Source: an uncultured Kiloniellaceae bacterium
Lineage (GTDB): Bacteria; Pseudomonadota; Alphaproteobacteria; Kiloniellales; Kiloniellaceae
Direction of reading: 5' to 3'
NCBI GenBank assembly: GCA_947500035.1
Contig: CANMQP010000016.1
Location: forward strand, 124,001-188,000
Length of the DNA stretch: 64,000 bases
Shown: piece by piece, positions 33,399 to 41,950 of the stretch
Layout: each line of letters opens with the position of its first letter
Numbering within the stretch: position 1 is the first letter of the stretch
The notes under the pieces: generated by a model
The model's input: only the letters and a program-made list of their open reading frames with translations
Told to the model about the DNA's origin: nothing
Databases searched by the model: none
Made by a program: the position numbers and the translations under genes

Positions 33399-35144
33399 AT
33401 GTCCAGGGTTCTTGATTTTTCAATTCCCGATAAAAATTTCCAACTCCCGCAGCGACCAGCCAAGCGACGCGGATACCGCTGTGCACTGCTGTCAGCCGCC
33501 GGTGCTCTGGCGCTTTGCATGACCGCATCCGGTCAGGTTGCAGCCGACTGGGGGGCGGCCAGCATATCCGAACTGGACGCTGCCACTATCGAGGTCGCCA
33601 GCGATGGTGAGACCTATACTTCGGTCGAGGGGAATTCTCCCGCCATTAAGGGGCGGATACGGATGTCCTTGGATGCCCAGGAATTCGGCCGGGTGAGGTC
33701 CTGGGCGTTTTGGCCGAGCATCCAGGCCGACGGCGCACAGAAGAAGCAGTTTCCTGAGCTCAAGTCTTCCAAGAGCTATTCTCTTGGCGACCGGCCAAAG
33801 AAGGTTAAGCGGGACCTGCCCTTTTCCATTTCCCGGCAGTCTTACAAGTCTTACGCGGTGGAGGCCTGCAATCAACTGGCGTCCCGGCTTCGTAACGACC
33901 TCGGGCGGACGAACGAGCAGATCTTCGGTGAGGACCGTCTGCTGTCGGTGCAGGTCCGCGCCGAGGTCACCTGGGACATGTCGGGACTCGCCAATGAAAT
34001 TCCGCCTGCCAAGGAGCAGGTCGACCCTGATAGTATAGGAAAACCCGAGATAAAGGACGTCACGATCAACTGTATGAAGGTCCCGTCGCCGCCGGTCGTG
34101 CCGGCGGTCACCGGGGTTGCCATCATCGTTCACGGCTATGATCCGGTCAATCGAGGCGGTCAATGCCAGATGCGGCTGAAAGGCGCGATCTCTTCGAACA
34201 TTCCCAATCTCGATGTGACCTTCCGCTACGTCGACGGCACGGGCAAGGAAAGCGATCTGAAGACCATCAACACCACTGCCGATCAAAGCGGCAGCTTTGA
34301 GCACAGCTATCCCTTCAGCCCTGGGCACAAGACAGGCAAGGTCCGGATCGTCGGTGAAAACTATAACTTCGCCTCGGACTGGAAAGACTACGATTTCGAA
34401 TGCGGCGAGAAACCCACCCAAGATTTTGCGACCTTCCTGCCGCCCGAAATCAAGTTGCTGGAAGTGGGCGAGATGGCGCCGCAATTCGAGAACCAGGGCC
34501 ATATCTGTCCGATGAAGGCCAAGATGGTCGGTGGTTACCTGGGCCGGGGGCCGTCTTCGGGCAAGGCCGTTCTGACCGCGAACGGCCAGGTGCAGAAAAT
34601 GCAAGCCTTCTCTATCGAAGACGGCGAAATGAAATTCATCGATGAAGAATTCAAACTTCCCTGGAGCAGGGTTGGCGGGCCTTTCACCCAGTCCGTCAGG
34701 TATGTCTTCACCCTCTACAATGCAGAGGGGGCCGAAGTCGACCGCATAACCAAGAGTGACAGGTATTCCTGCAAGCAGATCGTCAATGCCACGGTCATGC
34801 AGCTCGAGCCCGACTTCACCATCCGCGCGCCGCGCAGGTTCGCCCGCAACGGCCAGATCATTCTGGAGGGTGCGGAGCCGGACCAGGTCTTCGAGCTGAC
34901 CTTCCTGCGCAAGACCAAGCGCGGCTATAAGGCCTACAAGTCGCCGCAGTTGCCCAAACAGATGACTGGTGGCAAGGCAAGCTTCAACCCGCGGGTTCTC
35001 GAGGCCGGTAACTGGCGGCTCAAGGTCTGCGAAGTCAAGAAGGTGAAGCGTAGCGTTGGTTCCCAGAGCTGTCAGCAGTCCGACTTCAAGCTGATGAAAG
35101 GCAAGGCGCCCGGCCAGAAGAAAACCTCGGCCCGCAGCGGGTAA
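33399..35144 (+). CDS. Exported multi-domain two-Cys-repeat protein, paralog 1
   Basis: 581 residues, family not recognised; first of four tandem paralogs. A 20-residue N-terminal extension and a signal core (ALLSAAGALALCMTASG) precede a likely cleavage at VAA|DWG (residue 49). The mature part has an N-terminal domain (50-226; conserved SLGDRPKKVKRDLPFSI; Cys157/225), an Ig-like repeat (228-335; Cys256/335), a second one (345-458; Cys370/458) and a C-terminal domain (472-565; Cys544/558). That is eight cysteines, one pair per domain, so disulfides and a secreted or periplasmic location are likely. GGAGAAG precedes the ATG. Binding or structural role is only a guess. Confidence 0.85.
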   Translation: MSRVLDFSIPDKNFQLPQRPAKRRGYRCALLSAAGALALCMTASGQVAADWGAASISELDAATIEVASDGETYTSVEGNSPAIKGRIRMSLDAQEFGRVRSWAFWPSIQADGAQKKQFPELKSSKSYSLGDRPKKVKRDLPFSISRQSYKSYAVEACNQLASRLRNDLGRTNEQIFGEDRLLSVQVRAEVTWDMSGLANEIPPAKEQVDPDSIGKPEIKDVTINCMKVPSPPVVPAVTGVAIIVHGYDPVNRGGQCQMRLKGAISSNIPNLDVTFRYVDGTGKESDLKTINTTADQSGSFEHSYPFSPGHKTGKVRIVGENYNFASDWKDYDFECGEKPTQDFATFLPPEIKLLEVGEMAPQFENQGHICPMKAKMVGGYLGRGPSSGKAVLTANGQVQKMQAFSIEDGEMKFIDEEFKLPWSRVGGPFTQSVRYVFTLYNAEGAEVDRITKSDRYSCKQIVNATVMQLEPDFTIRAPRRFARNGQIILEGAEPDQVFELTFLRKTKRGYKAYKSPQLPKQMTGGKASFNPRVLEAGNWRLKVCEVKKVKRSVGSQSCQQSDFKLMKGKAPGQKKTSARSG

Positions 35145-35198
35145 GACTGCAAACTCTGTGGAACTGCGCCGGTTACCGGCGGACAACTCAAGGCATCC

Positions 35199-35230
35199 GT
35201 CCGGTCTCGTCTCTTGCCGCGAGACCGGAC
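35199..35230 (+). terminator. Terminator hairpin after paralog 1
   Basis: GTCCGGTCTCG (35199-35209) and CGAGACCGGAC (35220-35230) form a perfect 11-bp stem with a 10-nt loop, followed by a T-rich tail (GCTTGTTTGCTTCTTTTT). The same sequence hairpin follows paralogs 2, 3 and 4 in diverging form. Confidence 0.8.
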
Positions 35231-35300
35231 GCTGCTTGTTTGCTTCTTTTTGCTCCCGCGCTGTTTAGAGCTCGCCGGTCGAGCGCACTATGCGTTTTTT

Positions 35301-35328
35301 GAACCCAAATCTCTCCTTTTTCGACTGA
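35301..35328 (+). promoter_or_regulatory. ECF-like promoter element, paralog 2
   Basis: TTTTTTGAACCC with GAACCC at 35301-35306, 17 nt, ACTGA at 35324-35328, 58 nt before the GTG start. Same spacing and the same CGACTGATC context as the other three copies. Confidence 0.72.
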
Positions 35329-35386
35329 TCAGCAATGCCTCGGGTTTGGGCCGAGATCTCATTTGTTGATTCAGGACGTAGAAGCG

Positions 35387-37168
35387 GTGTTACAGCAAAA
35401 AACTTTTCAGGCTCATGACCGCGATACGCGCCCCGCGATCCCTCCCGCCCGACGCGGCATTCTGGGCCGCAGCCTGATCTCCGCCTGTGCAATGGCTCTG
35501 GGCGTTGCCGTCTGTGATCAGGCCCTTGCCGACTGGGGTAGGGCAGAAATATACGAGTTGAACCCAATCACCATTGAGGTCGACAGCGACGGCAAGAGCT
35601 ACACGGCGCTGTCGGGTTCTTCGCCCGCCATCAAAGGCAGAATGGTGGTGCGTTTCGACGCGCAAACCTTTGGCCGGGTCAGGTCCTGGGCCGCATGGCT
35701 CAAGATCAAGTCGCCATATGTGCCGTGGCAACAGTTCAAGGACCTTGGCTACTCGAAAAGCTATCCGCTTGGCGACAGGCCTAAGAAGGTCGCCCGTGAC
35801 TTGCCGTTTTCCATCCCGCCACAGTCATACAAAGGCGTTGCAAAACAGGCCTGTAACGAAAATGCCTCGCGGCTGCGCAGTGAATCGGGTATGGACGACG
35901 AGGAAATCTTTTCGGCTGACCGCGAGACTTTTGTAAGGCTCGATACCGCGATCAGCTGGGATATGTCAGGTGCTGCGACTGAGATTTTGCCTGTATTGCC
36001 GACAGGCCACGTCATACCCACGTCGATCACGGTTGTTTGCAAGAAAACGCCGCCGCCAGCGCCCGCCATCACCGGTTCCGCTGTTGGCGTTCAGGGCTAT
36101 GATCCGGTCAATGCCGGCGGCAAGTGCCAGATTAAGCTCAACGGCTCGATCATCTCCAACGTTCCTGGTGTCGACGTGACCTTCCGCTATGTCGATGGCA
36201 CGGGCAAGCAAAGCGAGCTGAAGACGGTCACCACCAACGCCAACAGAAGCGCCACTTTCAAGCATGAGTATCCCCTCAGCCCGGGTCATAAGACCGGCAA
36301 GGTGCGGATCGTCGGGGAGAATTTTAACTTTACCTCGAACTGGAAAGACTACGACTTCGAGTGCGGTGCCGAGCCGACCAACGATCTCCTGACGCTCCTG
36401 CCGCCGAAAGCGATGCTGCTGGAGGTTGGCGCGATGGCGCCGGAATTCAATTACAAAGATCATATCTGTCCGGTAAAGGCGAAGATTATCGGCAGTTACA
36501 AGGGCCGGGGAACGGTTTCGGGTACGGCAGTTCTGGCTGCCAAGGGACAGCCCAAAGTGATGAAGTCCTACAGCATCGAAGACGGTCAGACGAAGTATAT
36601 CGACGGAGAGTTCGTGCTTCCCTGGAAGACTGTTCAAGGACGCCTCCGGCAAAGCGTGAACTTTGAGATGATCATCCTCAATGCGCAGGGCGCACAGGTC
36701 GATTACATGAAGAAGTCCGTCAATTTTACCTGCCGGAAAAACCCGGCCTTGACCAACTTGAGCGGTGGCGGAGCGGCAGCTCCCTCTCGCCAGCCCGCTG
36801 CCAAAGGTATGGTCTTGCAGCTTGAATCCGATTTTACCATCCTTGCGCCACGCAGGTTTGTACGCGATGGCGTGATCCGTCTCAAGGATGTCGAGCGGGA
36901 TCAGGTCTTCAAACTTGCGTTCCTGCGCAAGACGGGAGGCGGCTACAAACGTTACAGCTCGCCCCAGTTACCAAAGCAGATGACGGGCGCAAAAGCGCGT
37001 TTCAACCTGCGGGCGCTCGCGGCCGGTGATTGGCGACTGAAGGTCTGCGGGGCTAAGGTCAAGACCAAGAGCCGGACCGCCGGGCCCGGCAACTGTCGGC
37101 ATTCCGACTTTAAGGTAATGAAAGGCAACAAGCCCGGCCTGCAGAAAACCCCGGCCCGACGCGAGTAG
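35387..37168 (+). CDS. Exported multi-domain two-Cys-repeat protein, paralog 2
   Basis: 593 residues from a GTG start chosen by comparison with paralog 3 (both begin M-L-x-Q after a conserved GAAGC[GC]). Signal region RRGILGRSLISACAMALGV, cleavage likely ALA|DWG (residue 48). Same domain order as paralog 1: N-terminal domain with YPLGDRPKKVARDLPFSI, Ig-like repeat with GKCQIKLNGSIISN to YDFECG, second repeat DHICPVKAKIIGSYKGRG to NFTCRKN, C-terminal domain with FLRKTGGGYKRYSSPQLPKQMTGA. Eight mature cysteines. A Ser/Pro linker precedes the C-terminal domain. Closest to paralog 3. Confidence 0.84.
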   Translation: MLQQKTFQAHDRDTRPAIPPARRGILGRSLISACAMALGVAVCDQALADWGRAEIYELNPITIEVDSDGKSYTALSGSSPAIKGRMVVRFDAQTFGRVRSWAAWLKIKSPYVPWQQFKDLGYSKSYPLGDRPKKVARDLPFSIPPQSYKGVAKQACNENASRLRSESGMDDEEIFSADRETFVRLDTAISWDMSGAATEILPVLPTGHVIPTSITVVCKKTPPPAPAITGSAVGVQGYDPVNAGGKCQIKLNGSIISNVPGVDVTFRYVDGTGKQSELKTVTTNANRSATFKHEYPLSPGHKTGKVRIVGENFNFTSNWKDYDFECGAEPTNDLLTLLPPKAMLLEVGAMAPEFNYKDHICPVKAKIIGSYKGRGTVSGTAVLAAKGQPKVMKSYSIEDGQTKYIDGEFVLPWKTVQGRLRQSVNFEMIILNAQGAQVDYMKKSVNFTCRKNPALTNLSGGGAAAPSRQPAAKGMVLQLESDFTILAPRRFVRDGVIRLKDVERDQVFKLAFLRKTGGGYKRYSSPQLPKQMTGAKARFNLRALAAGDWRLKVCGAKVKTKSRTAGPGNCRHSDFKVMKGNKPGLQKTPARRE

Positions 37169-37222
37169 GCGTGAACATCCTGTAGAGCTGCGCCGGGTAT
37201 CGGCTGACAACACCCGGCATTT

Positions 37223-37254
37223 GTCCGGTCTCGACACTCGCCGCGAGACCGGAC
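37223..37254 (+). terminator. Hairpin after paralog 2
   Basis: GTCCGGTCTCG (37223-37233) and CGAGACCGGAC (37244-37254): the same 11-bp stem and 10-nt loop size as after paralog 1. It lacks a clear T run but is followed by GTTTGATCCTATTTG. Confidence 0.7.
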
Positions 37255-37308
37255 GTAGCCAGTTTGATCCTATTTGTTGCCGCCTTTACAAGCCCTTGCG
37301 CGGTTTTT

Positions 37309-37336
37309 GAACCTAACCTTCCTCTCCATCGACTGA
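37309..37336 (+). promoter_or_regulatory. ECF-like promoter element, paralog 3
   Basis: GAACCT (37309-37314) after GGTTTTT, 17 nt, ACTGA (37332-37336). It sits 133 nt before the predicted GTG start, longer than for the other three, because an extra stretch of about 75 bp lies in the leader. Confidence 0.68.
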
Positions 37337-37469
37337 TCTACAGCTACTCCGGCATTAGCGCGTGTTGCGTTCAATAGAACAGATGTATTCGAAGGCTGCG
37401 CCAGAGAATGCGACTGAATGCGATGTGCGTTGGCTGAGTTTCCATTTATTGATTCATGGAGAAGAAGCC

Positions 37470-39314
37470 GTGTTAAACCAAAACAATTTTAAAGCTCATT
37501 CTCGCGACATTCGTCCTTCAATCCCTCCAGCCAGGCCGAGCGTCTTTCGCCGGTCGCTTTTGTCCGCTGGCGCCGTGGCTCTGGGCATGGCCGTCTCCGG
37601 ACAAGCCCTTGCCGACTCGGGTATCGCATACATATCCCAGTTGGATCTTGCCCTCATAGAGGTCGTCAGCGATGGCGAGAATTATACCTCGGTGCCGGGT
37701 TCATCTCCGGCCATCAAAGGCAAGATGAAGATGTTCCTGAACGCGCATAAGTACGGCCGGGTCAAATCCTGGGCCTTATGGCCGAGTATCCAGGCGGATG
37801 ATACGCCGAAGAAACAGTACCAGAACTTCAAATACTCTAAGAGCTACCCGATCGGCGACAGGCCCAAGAAGGTGGAGCGGGAGCTTCCCTTCGCCATCTA
37901 TGTTCAGGCCTACAAGACTTACGCCAAAGACGCCTGCAATCAGATGGCGTCCCGGCTGCGCAATGAACAGGGTTACAGCAACGAGGAGATCTTTTCGGTC
38001 GACCGCGTGCTCTCCGTAAAGGTTGACGCCGAGGTCAGCTGGGAAATGTCGGGCGCCGCCAACGACGACCCGCCTCCGGTACAGGTCGATGGGGGATCTC
38101 CCGGCGCGAATCCCCTGATCAAGCCGGTCTCGATCAACTGTAAGAAGGCGCCGCCGATTCCGCCTGCGGTTACCGGTTCGGCTATGGTCGTGCAGGGTTA
38201 TGACCCGATCAATTTTGCCGGTAAGTGCCAGATGAAGCTCAACGGTTCAATCATTTCCAACGTCCCGAATGTCGATGTGACCTTCCGCTATGTCGATGGC
38301 ACGGGCAAAGAGAGCGATCTGAAAAGCGTCACCACCAACGCCAACCGAAGCGCCACCTTCGAACATAAGTATCCTCTCGGCCCTGGACATAAGACCGGCA
38401 AGGTCCGGATTGTCGGCCAGAATTTCAATTTCACCTCGAACTGGAAAGACTACGACTTCGAGTGCGGTGCCGAGCCCACGAACGATCTCCAGACGTTCCT
38501 GCCGCCGGAAGCGACGCTGCTGGAGGTCGGGGCCATGGCTCCGGAATTCCAATACAAGGGCCATATCTGTCCGGTAAAGGCAAAGATGATCGGTGGCTAC
38601 AAGGGCCGGGGAAAGGTCTCCGGTAAGGCTGTTCTGGCCGCGAAGGGGCAACCCAAGGTGATGAAGTCCTACAGCATCGAAGACGGTCAGACGAAGTACA
38701 TCGATGGAGAGTTCGTCCTTCCCTGGCAAAGCGTTCAGGGCCCTCTCCAGCAGACCGTGAACTTTGAGCTGATCATCCTTAACGCTCAGGGCGCACAGGT
38801 CGACTACATGAAGAAGTCCGTCAATTTCACCTGCACGAAAACTGCGGCTGTCGGAAAACTTGGTGCCGGCGGCGTAACCCCGCCGCCGACGCAACCCACC
38901 GGCAAAACGGTGGCCACCCAGGCGAAGCAGAAGATCGTCATCCTGGCGCCGCGCAACCGCATCCGCAATGGCAAGATCCGGCTCTCGGGCGCCAAGCCGG
39001 ACCAGGTCCACAGCCTTGTCTTCCTGCGCAAGACCAAGAGCGGATACAAGCTGCACAGCTCCGCGCAGTTGCCCCAGCAGATGACCGGTGCGAAAGGGAG
39101 TTTCAATCTGAATGCACTGAGCGGCGGCGACTGGCAACTGCGGGTCTGTCCGCCCGGCGGCAATGGTCAGTTCACCGGTCCCCAGCAGTGCAAGCACGCG
39201 AACTTCTATCTGCCGAAAAAGACAAAACCGCTCGGCAAGGTCAAGACCCCGGGCAAACCCGGACCTGACGCGAAGCCAAAGGTCTATAAGATTGTGCCAG
39301 GTGCCGGCAGCTAA
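37470..39314 (+). CDS. Exported multi-domain two-Cys-repeat protein, paralog 3
   Basis: 614 residues from GTG 37470, which follows GGAGAAGAAGCC; an open frame further upstream lacks a ribosome site. Signal VFRRSLLSAGAVALGMAVSG with cleavage ALA|DSG (about residue 48). It shares the domain order of paralogs 1 and 2: N-terminal domain (YPIGDRPKKVERELPFAI), Ig-like repeat (GKCQMKLNGSIISN to YDFECG), second repeat (GHICPVKAKMIGGYKGRG to NFTCTKT), a C-terminal domain with RNRIRNGKIRLSGAKPDQVH and an extra Lys/Pro-rich tail of about 35 residues. Eight mature cysteines. Confidence 0.84.
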   Translation: MLNQNNFKAHSRDIRPSIPPARPSVFRRSLLSAGAVALGMAVSGQALADSGIAYISQLDLALIEVVSDGENYTSVPGSSPAIKGKMKMFLNAHKYGRVKSWALWPSIQADDTPKKQYQNFKYSKSYPIGDRPKKVERELPFAIYVQAYKTYAKDACNQMASRLRNEQGYSNEEIFSVDRVLSVKVDAEVSWEMSGAANDDPPPVQVDGGSPGANPLIKPVSINCKKAPPIPPAVTGSAMVVQGYDPINFAGKCQMKLNGSIISNVPNVDVTFRYVDGTGKESDLKSVTTNANRSATFEHKYPLGPGHKTGKVRIVGQNFNFTSNWKDYDFECGAEPTNDLQTFLPPEATLLEVGAMAPEFQYKGHICPVKAKMIGGYKGRGKVSGKAVLAAKGQPKVMKSYSIEDGQTKYIDGEFVLPWQSVQGPLQQTVNFELIILNAQGAQVDYMKKSVNFTCTKTAAVGKLGAGGVTPPPTQPTGKTVATQAKQKIVILAPRNRIRNGKIRLSGAKPDQVHSLVFLRKTKSGYKLHSSAQLPQQMTGAKGSFNLNALSGGDWQLRVCPPGGNGQFTGPQQCKHANFYLPKKTKPLGKVKTPGKPGPDAKPKVYKIVPGAGS

Positions 39315-39335
39315 CTATCGCCAGCTAACTATCGG
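39308..39335 (+). repeat. 14-bp tandem duplication at a stop codon
   Basis: CAGCTAACTATCGC (39308-39321) and CAGCTAACTATCGG (39322-39335) are adjacent copies, the first containing the stop codon of paralog 3. This is the second such duplication over a stop in the window (compare 1741). Confidence 0.85.
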
Positions 39336-39352
39336 CGGCTAACGCGCGGCAT

Positions 39353-39388
39353 CCGTCCGGTCTCTGCCTCCATGGCGGGGCCGGACGG
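39353..39388 (+). terminator. Hairpin after paralog 3
   Basis: CCGTCCGG (39353-39360) and CCGGACGG (39381-39388) pair perfectly. The arms continue with TCTC and GGGG through G-U pairs. This is the diverged form of the GTCCGGTCTC hairpin of paralogs 1 and 2. No T run follows. Confidence 0.6.
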
Positions 39389-39555
39389 GGCAGCGGGAGC
39401 GCTGTAGCATTTTCGACGCGACCCGGCAGGTGCCTCGATCACAAACCAGCAGGCCTGCGAATGGTATCCGCAGTTTCTTGGGGAATTTTCCTGCCGCAGA
39501 TACCCTGCCTCACTTCACTTTCTGACAATTCTTCTAAAAAGCTCCAGGGCTTTTT

Positions 39556-39583
39556 GAACCTGCCGCGCTTCTTCGCCGACTGA
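39556..39583 (+). promoter_or_regulatory. ECF-like promoter element, paralog 4
   Basis: GAACCT (39556-39561) after CTTTTT, 17 nt, ACTGA (39579-39583), 57 nt before the ATG. The leader from here to the start is nearly identical to that of paralog 1 over about 90 bp, including ACCTGGTTTCCGG and ATGGAGAAGAAACC. Confidence 0.75.
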
Positions 39584-39640
39584 TCGACAGTAACCTGGTT
39601 TCCGGCCGGGGTTTCCGATCAGTTCTATGGAGAAGAAACC

Positions 39641-41833
39641 ATGTCCAGACCTATTGATTCGCCGAGCCCCGGCGGAGACTTCCACACCCCAAATCTCTCA
39701 GCGAGACCGAATGGGCCACGCCGCGGACTGCTGTCTGCCGGTATCCTTGCTCTGAGCGTGGCTGCCGCCAACCCGGCGTTTGCTGATTTTGGAGCTACGA
39801 GCATAGCGGAGCTGGATCAAGCCACCATCGAAGTGGTCAGTGACGGTGAAAACTACACGCATGTTTTGTCATCGTCGCCCGCCATTACAGGCAGGATGAC
39901 GATGTCCCTCGATGCCCTTAAATATGGCCGGATCGTATCCTGGGCTCTTTGGCCCAGCATCAAGGCCGAGGCCGAGGCCGGGAACGGCATGCCGAAAGAG
40001 CAGTTCCAGGAACTTGGTTACTCGAAGAGCTATCCGCTTGGCGACAGGCCGAAAAAAGTGTCGCGGGATCTACCCTTTTCTATTCCGTGGCAGAAATACG
40101 CTCCCTACGCCAAACAGGCTTGTAATGAGCTGGCCTCGGAACTGCGCAGTTTCCAGGGCAAGAGCAATGAGGAGATCTTTGCGAGCGATCGTACGATCTC
40201 CCTGAAGGTCCGTGCCGAGGTCACCTGGGAAATGTCGGGAAGTGGGGCCGAACAACCACGTCGTGGCCAGGTCTCCGGTCCCGCCTTCGAGAGTTCCGCG
40301 ATCAAGCCGGTCGTGATCAAGTGCATGAAAACCCCAGCACCCCCGCCGCCGACGCCGAAAGTGACAGGGGTCGCCATGATTGTGAACGGCTATGATCCGG
40401 TCAATCAAGGCGGCAAGTGCCAGATGAGGCTGAAAGGCGCGATCTCCTCGAGTGTTCCCAATCTCGATGTCACCTTCCGTTACGTTGATAACAAGGGCAA
40501 CCAGAGCGATCTGAAAAGCATCAATACCACCGCCGACCAAAGCGGCAGCTTTGAGCACAGCTATCCCCTCAGCCCCGGTCACAAGACCGGTAAGGTTCGG
40601 ATCGTCGGGGAGAACTTCAACTTCACCTCGGGCTGGAAAGACTACGATTTCGAGTGCAGGAACAAACCTACGAATGATCTGGCAACCCTGTTGCCGCCGA
40701 AGGTGAAGTTTCTTGAGGTTGGTCCGACCGCCAAGGAATTTCGGTTCAAGGGACACATGTGCCCGGCTGAAGCAAAGATGATCGGTTCTTATGTCGGCCG
40801 GGGATCTACGACCGGCAAGGCGGTTCTGAAGGTGGGTGGCTTTGCCAAGTCGCTGGAAGCCTTCAACGTGGAAGATGGCGATGTCGAATACATCGACGAC
40901 GAGTACGATCTTCACTGGGCGACGGTCAAAGGATCGCTCAGACAACAGATCGAGTTCTCGCTGGTGCTCTACAATCATCTGGGCGCAGAAGTCGACCAGA
41001 TGACAAAGAAGGTGACCTTCATCTGCCGCAAACTGGAATCCGTCGACAATTTCGCCGCGGTCGATCCCAAGCCGAAGACCGTGAGTCTGTCGGTCGGCGG
41101 AACCGGAATCGCGCTGACGAGCGGCCACAGTTGCCCGGCCAAGGCGCTCCTGACCGGCAATGTGCAAAGCAAGGAGCATCCGCTCTCGGGCACTGTCGCC
41201 TTCTTCGCCAACGGCGAAGAGGTCACGCAGGAAGCTTTGTCGCTGGGTGCTTACTCCGGCAGCGGTTTTTCCACCCATCACGATCTTGACTGGAGCCCGA
41301 AAGCCGCGCCGGGGCAGACTGCCGGTAATCTTGTCGGACCCGCGCCGACCAAACAGACGATCGTCTACGCCATAAAGGTCTTCAATCCTCACGGCGTGGA
41401 GATCGGCAAGAAGCTCAAGACGAAGGAGTTCTCCTGCGTCAAGCTGCCGAGCGTCGTCATCCCGACCTCACCGCCGGGCAAGCAGGTCGGCCAGATGGCG
41501 GCTCAGCCTAAGTTCACCATCATGGCGCCCCGCAACCGCGTCAGTAACGGCGAGATCCGCCTCTCGGGCGCCAAGTCGAACCAGGTGCATAGTCTCGCGT
41601 TCCTGCGCAAAACCCAGAGCGGCTACAAGCTTCTCAATTCCCCCCAGCTGCCCAAGCAGATGATGGGGAACACGGCAAGCTTCAATCCCGATGCGCTGGG
41701 CAATGGGACCTGGCGGCTGAAGGTCTGCCAGCTTCTCAATCCCGATCAGTGCAAACAGTCGGACTTCTATCTGATGAAAAAGAAGAAGTCGCCCGGCATG
41801 CCCGAGGCCGCCGGGATCCGCAGCCGGCGCTGA
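39641..41833 (+). CDS. Exported multi-domain two-Cys-repeat protein, paralog 4
   Basis: 730 residues, longest of the set. Signal PRRGLLSAGILALSVAAANP with cleavage AFA|DFG (residue 48). It has the N-terminal domain (YPLGDRPKKVSRDLPFSI), first Ig-like repeat (GKCQMRLKGAISSS to YDFECR), second (GHMCPAEAKMIGSYVGRG to TFICRK), an additional repeat at about residues 475-600 (SGHSCPAKALLTG to EFSCVKLPS), then the C-terminal domain (NRVSNGEIRLSGAKSNQVHSL). The extra repeat raises mature cysteines from eight to ten, keeping two per domain. Start and leader match paralog 1. Confidence 0.86.
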   Translation: MSRPIDSPSPGGDFHTPNLSARPNGPRRGLLSAGILALSVAAANPAFADFGATSIAELDQATIEVVSDGENYTHVLSSSPAITGRMTMSLDALKYGRIVSWALWPSIKAEAEAGNGMPKEQFQELGYSKSYPLGDRPKKVSRDLPFSIPWQKYAPYAKQACNELASELRSFQGKSNEEIFASDRTISLKVRAEVTWEMSGSGAEQPRRGQVSGPAFESSAIKPVVIKCMKTPAPPPPTPKVTGVAMIVNGYDPVNQGGKCQMRLKGAISSSVPNLDVTFRYVDNKGNQSDLKSINTTADQSGSFEHSYPLSPGHKTGKVRIVGENFNFTSGWKDYDFECRNKPTNDLATLLPPKVKFLEVGPTAKEFRFKGHMCPAEAKMIGSYVGRGSTTGKAVLKVGGFAKSLEAFNVEDGDVEYIDDEYDLHWATVKGSLRQQIEFSLVLYNHLGAEVDQMTKKVTFICRKLESVDNFAAVDPKPKTVSLSVGGTGIALTSGHSCPAKALLTGNVQSKEHPLSGTVAFFANGEEVTQEALSLGAYSGSGFSTHHDLDWSPKAAPGQTAGNLVGPAPTKQTIVYAIKVFNPHGVEIGKKLKTKEFSCVKLPSVVIPTSPPGKQVGQMAAQPKFTIMAPRNRVSNGEIRLSGAKSNQVHSLAFLRKTQSGYKLLNSPQLPKQMMGNTASFNPDALGNGTWRLKVCQLLNPDQCKQSDFYLMKKKKSPGMPEAAGIRSRR

Positions 41834-41841
41834 AAAACTGA

Positions 41842-41875
41842 CGGTCCGGTCTTGGGAATTCCTGAGGCCGGACCG
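41842..41875 (+). terminator. Hairpin after paralog 4
   Basis: CGGTCCGGTCT (41842-41852) pairs with AGGCCGGACCG (41865-41875), one G-U pair, 12-nt loop. Related to the hairpins after paralogs 1-3. No T run; read-through to the small gene downstream is possible. Confidence 0.6.
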
Positions 41876-41950
41876 CTAGAACATTGGGTGATTCCCTACT
41901 CTCCCCATGGACATCGCGAAGAGATTGATCCAGATCGAAAGGAAATTCTC

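Noticed and set aside
33492-35186. Long open frame antisense to paralog 1, 564 codons; similar ones at 38247-39197 and 40070-41392
   Set aside because: The sense frames have signal peptides, conserved domains and ribosome sites; the antisense proteins show no domains and arise from high-GC codon use.
37362-37469. Earlier start for paralog 3 at 37362 or 37383
   Set aside because: No ribosome site there; GTG 37470 follows GGAGAAGAAG and aligns with the starts of the other paralogs.
33399-41833. Reading the paralog array as a toxin or polymorphic toxin system
   Set aside because: All four keep conserved C-terminal domains, there are no variable toxin tips, no VgrG/PAAR/CdiB-like genes and no obvious immunity genes next to them.
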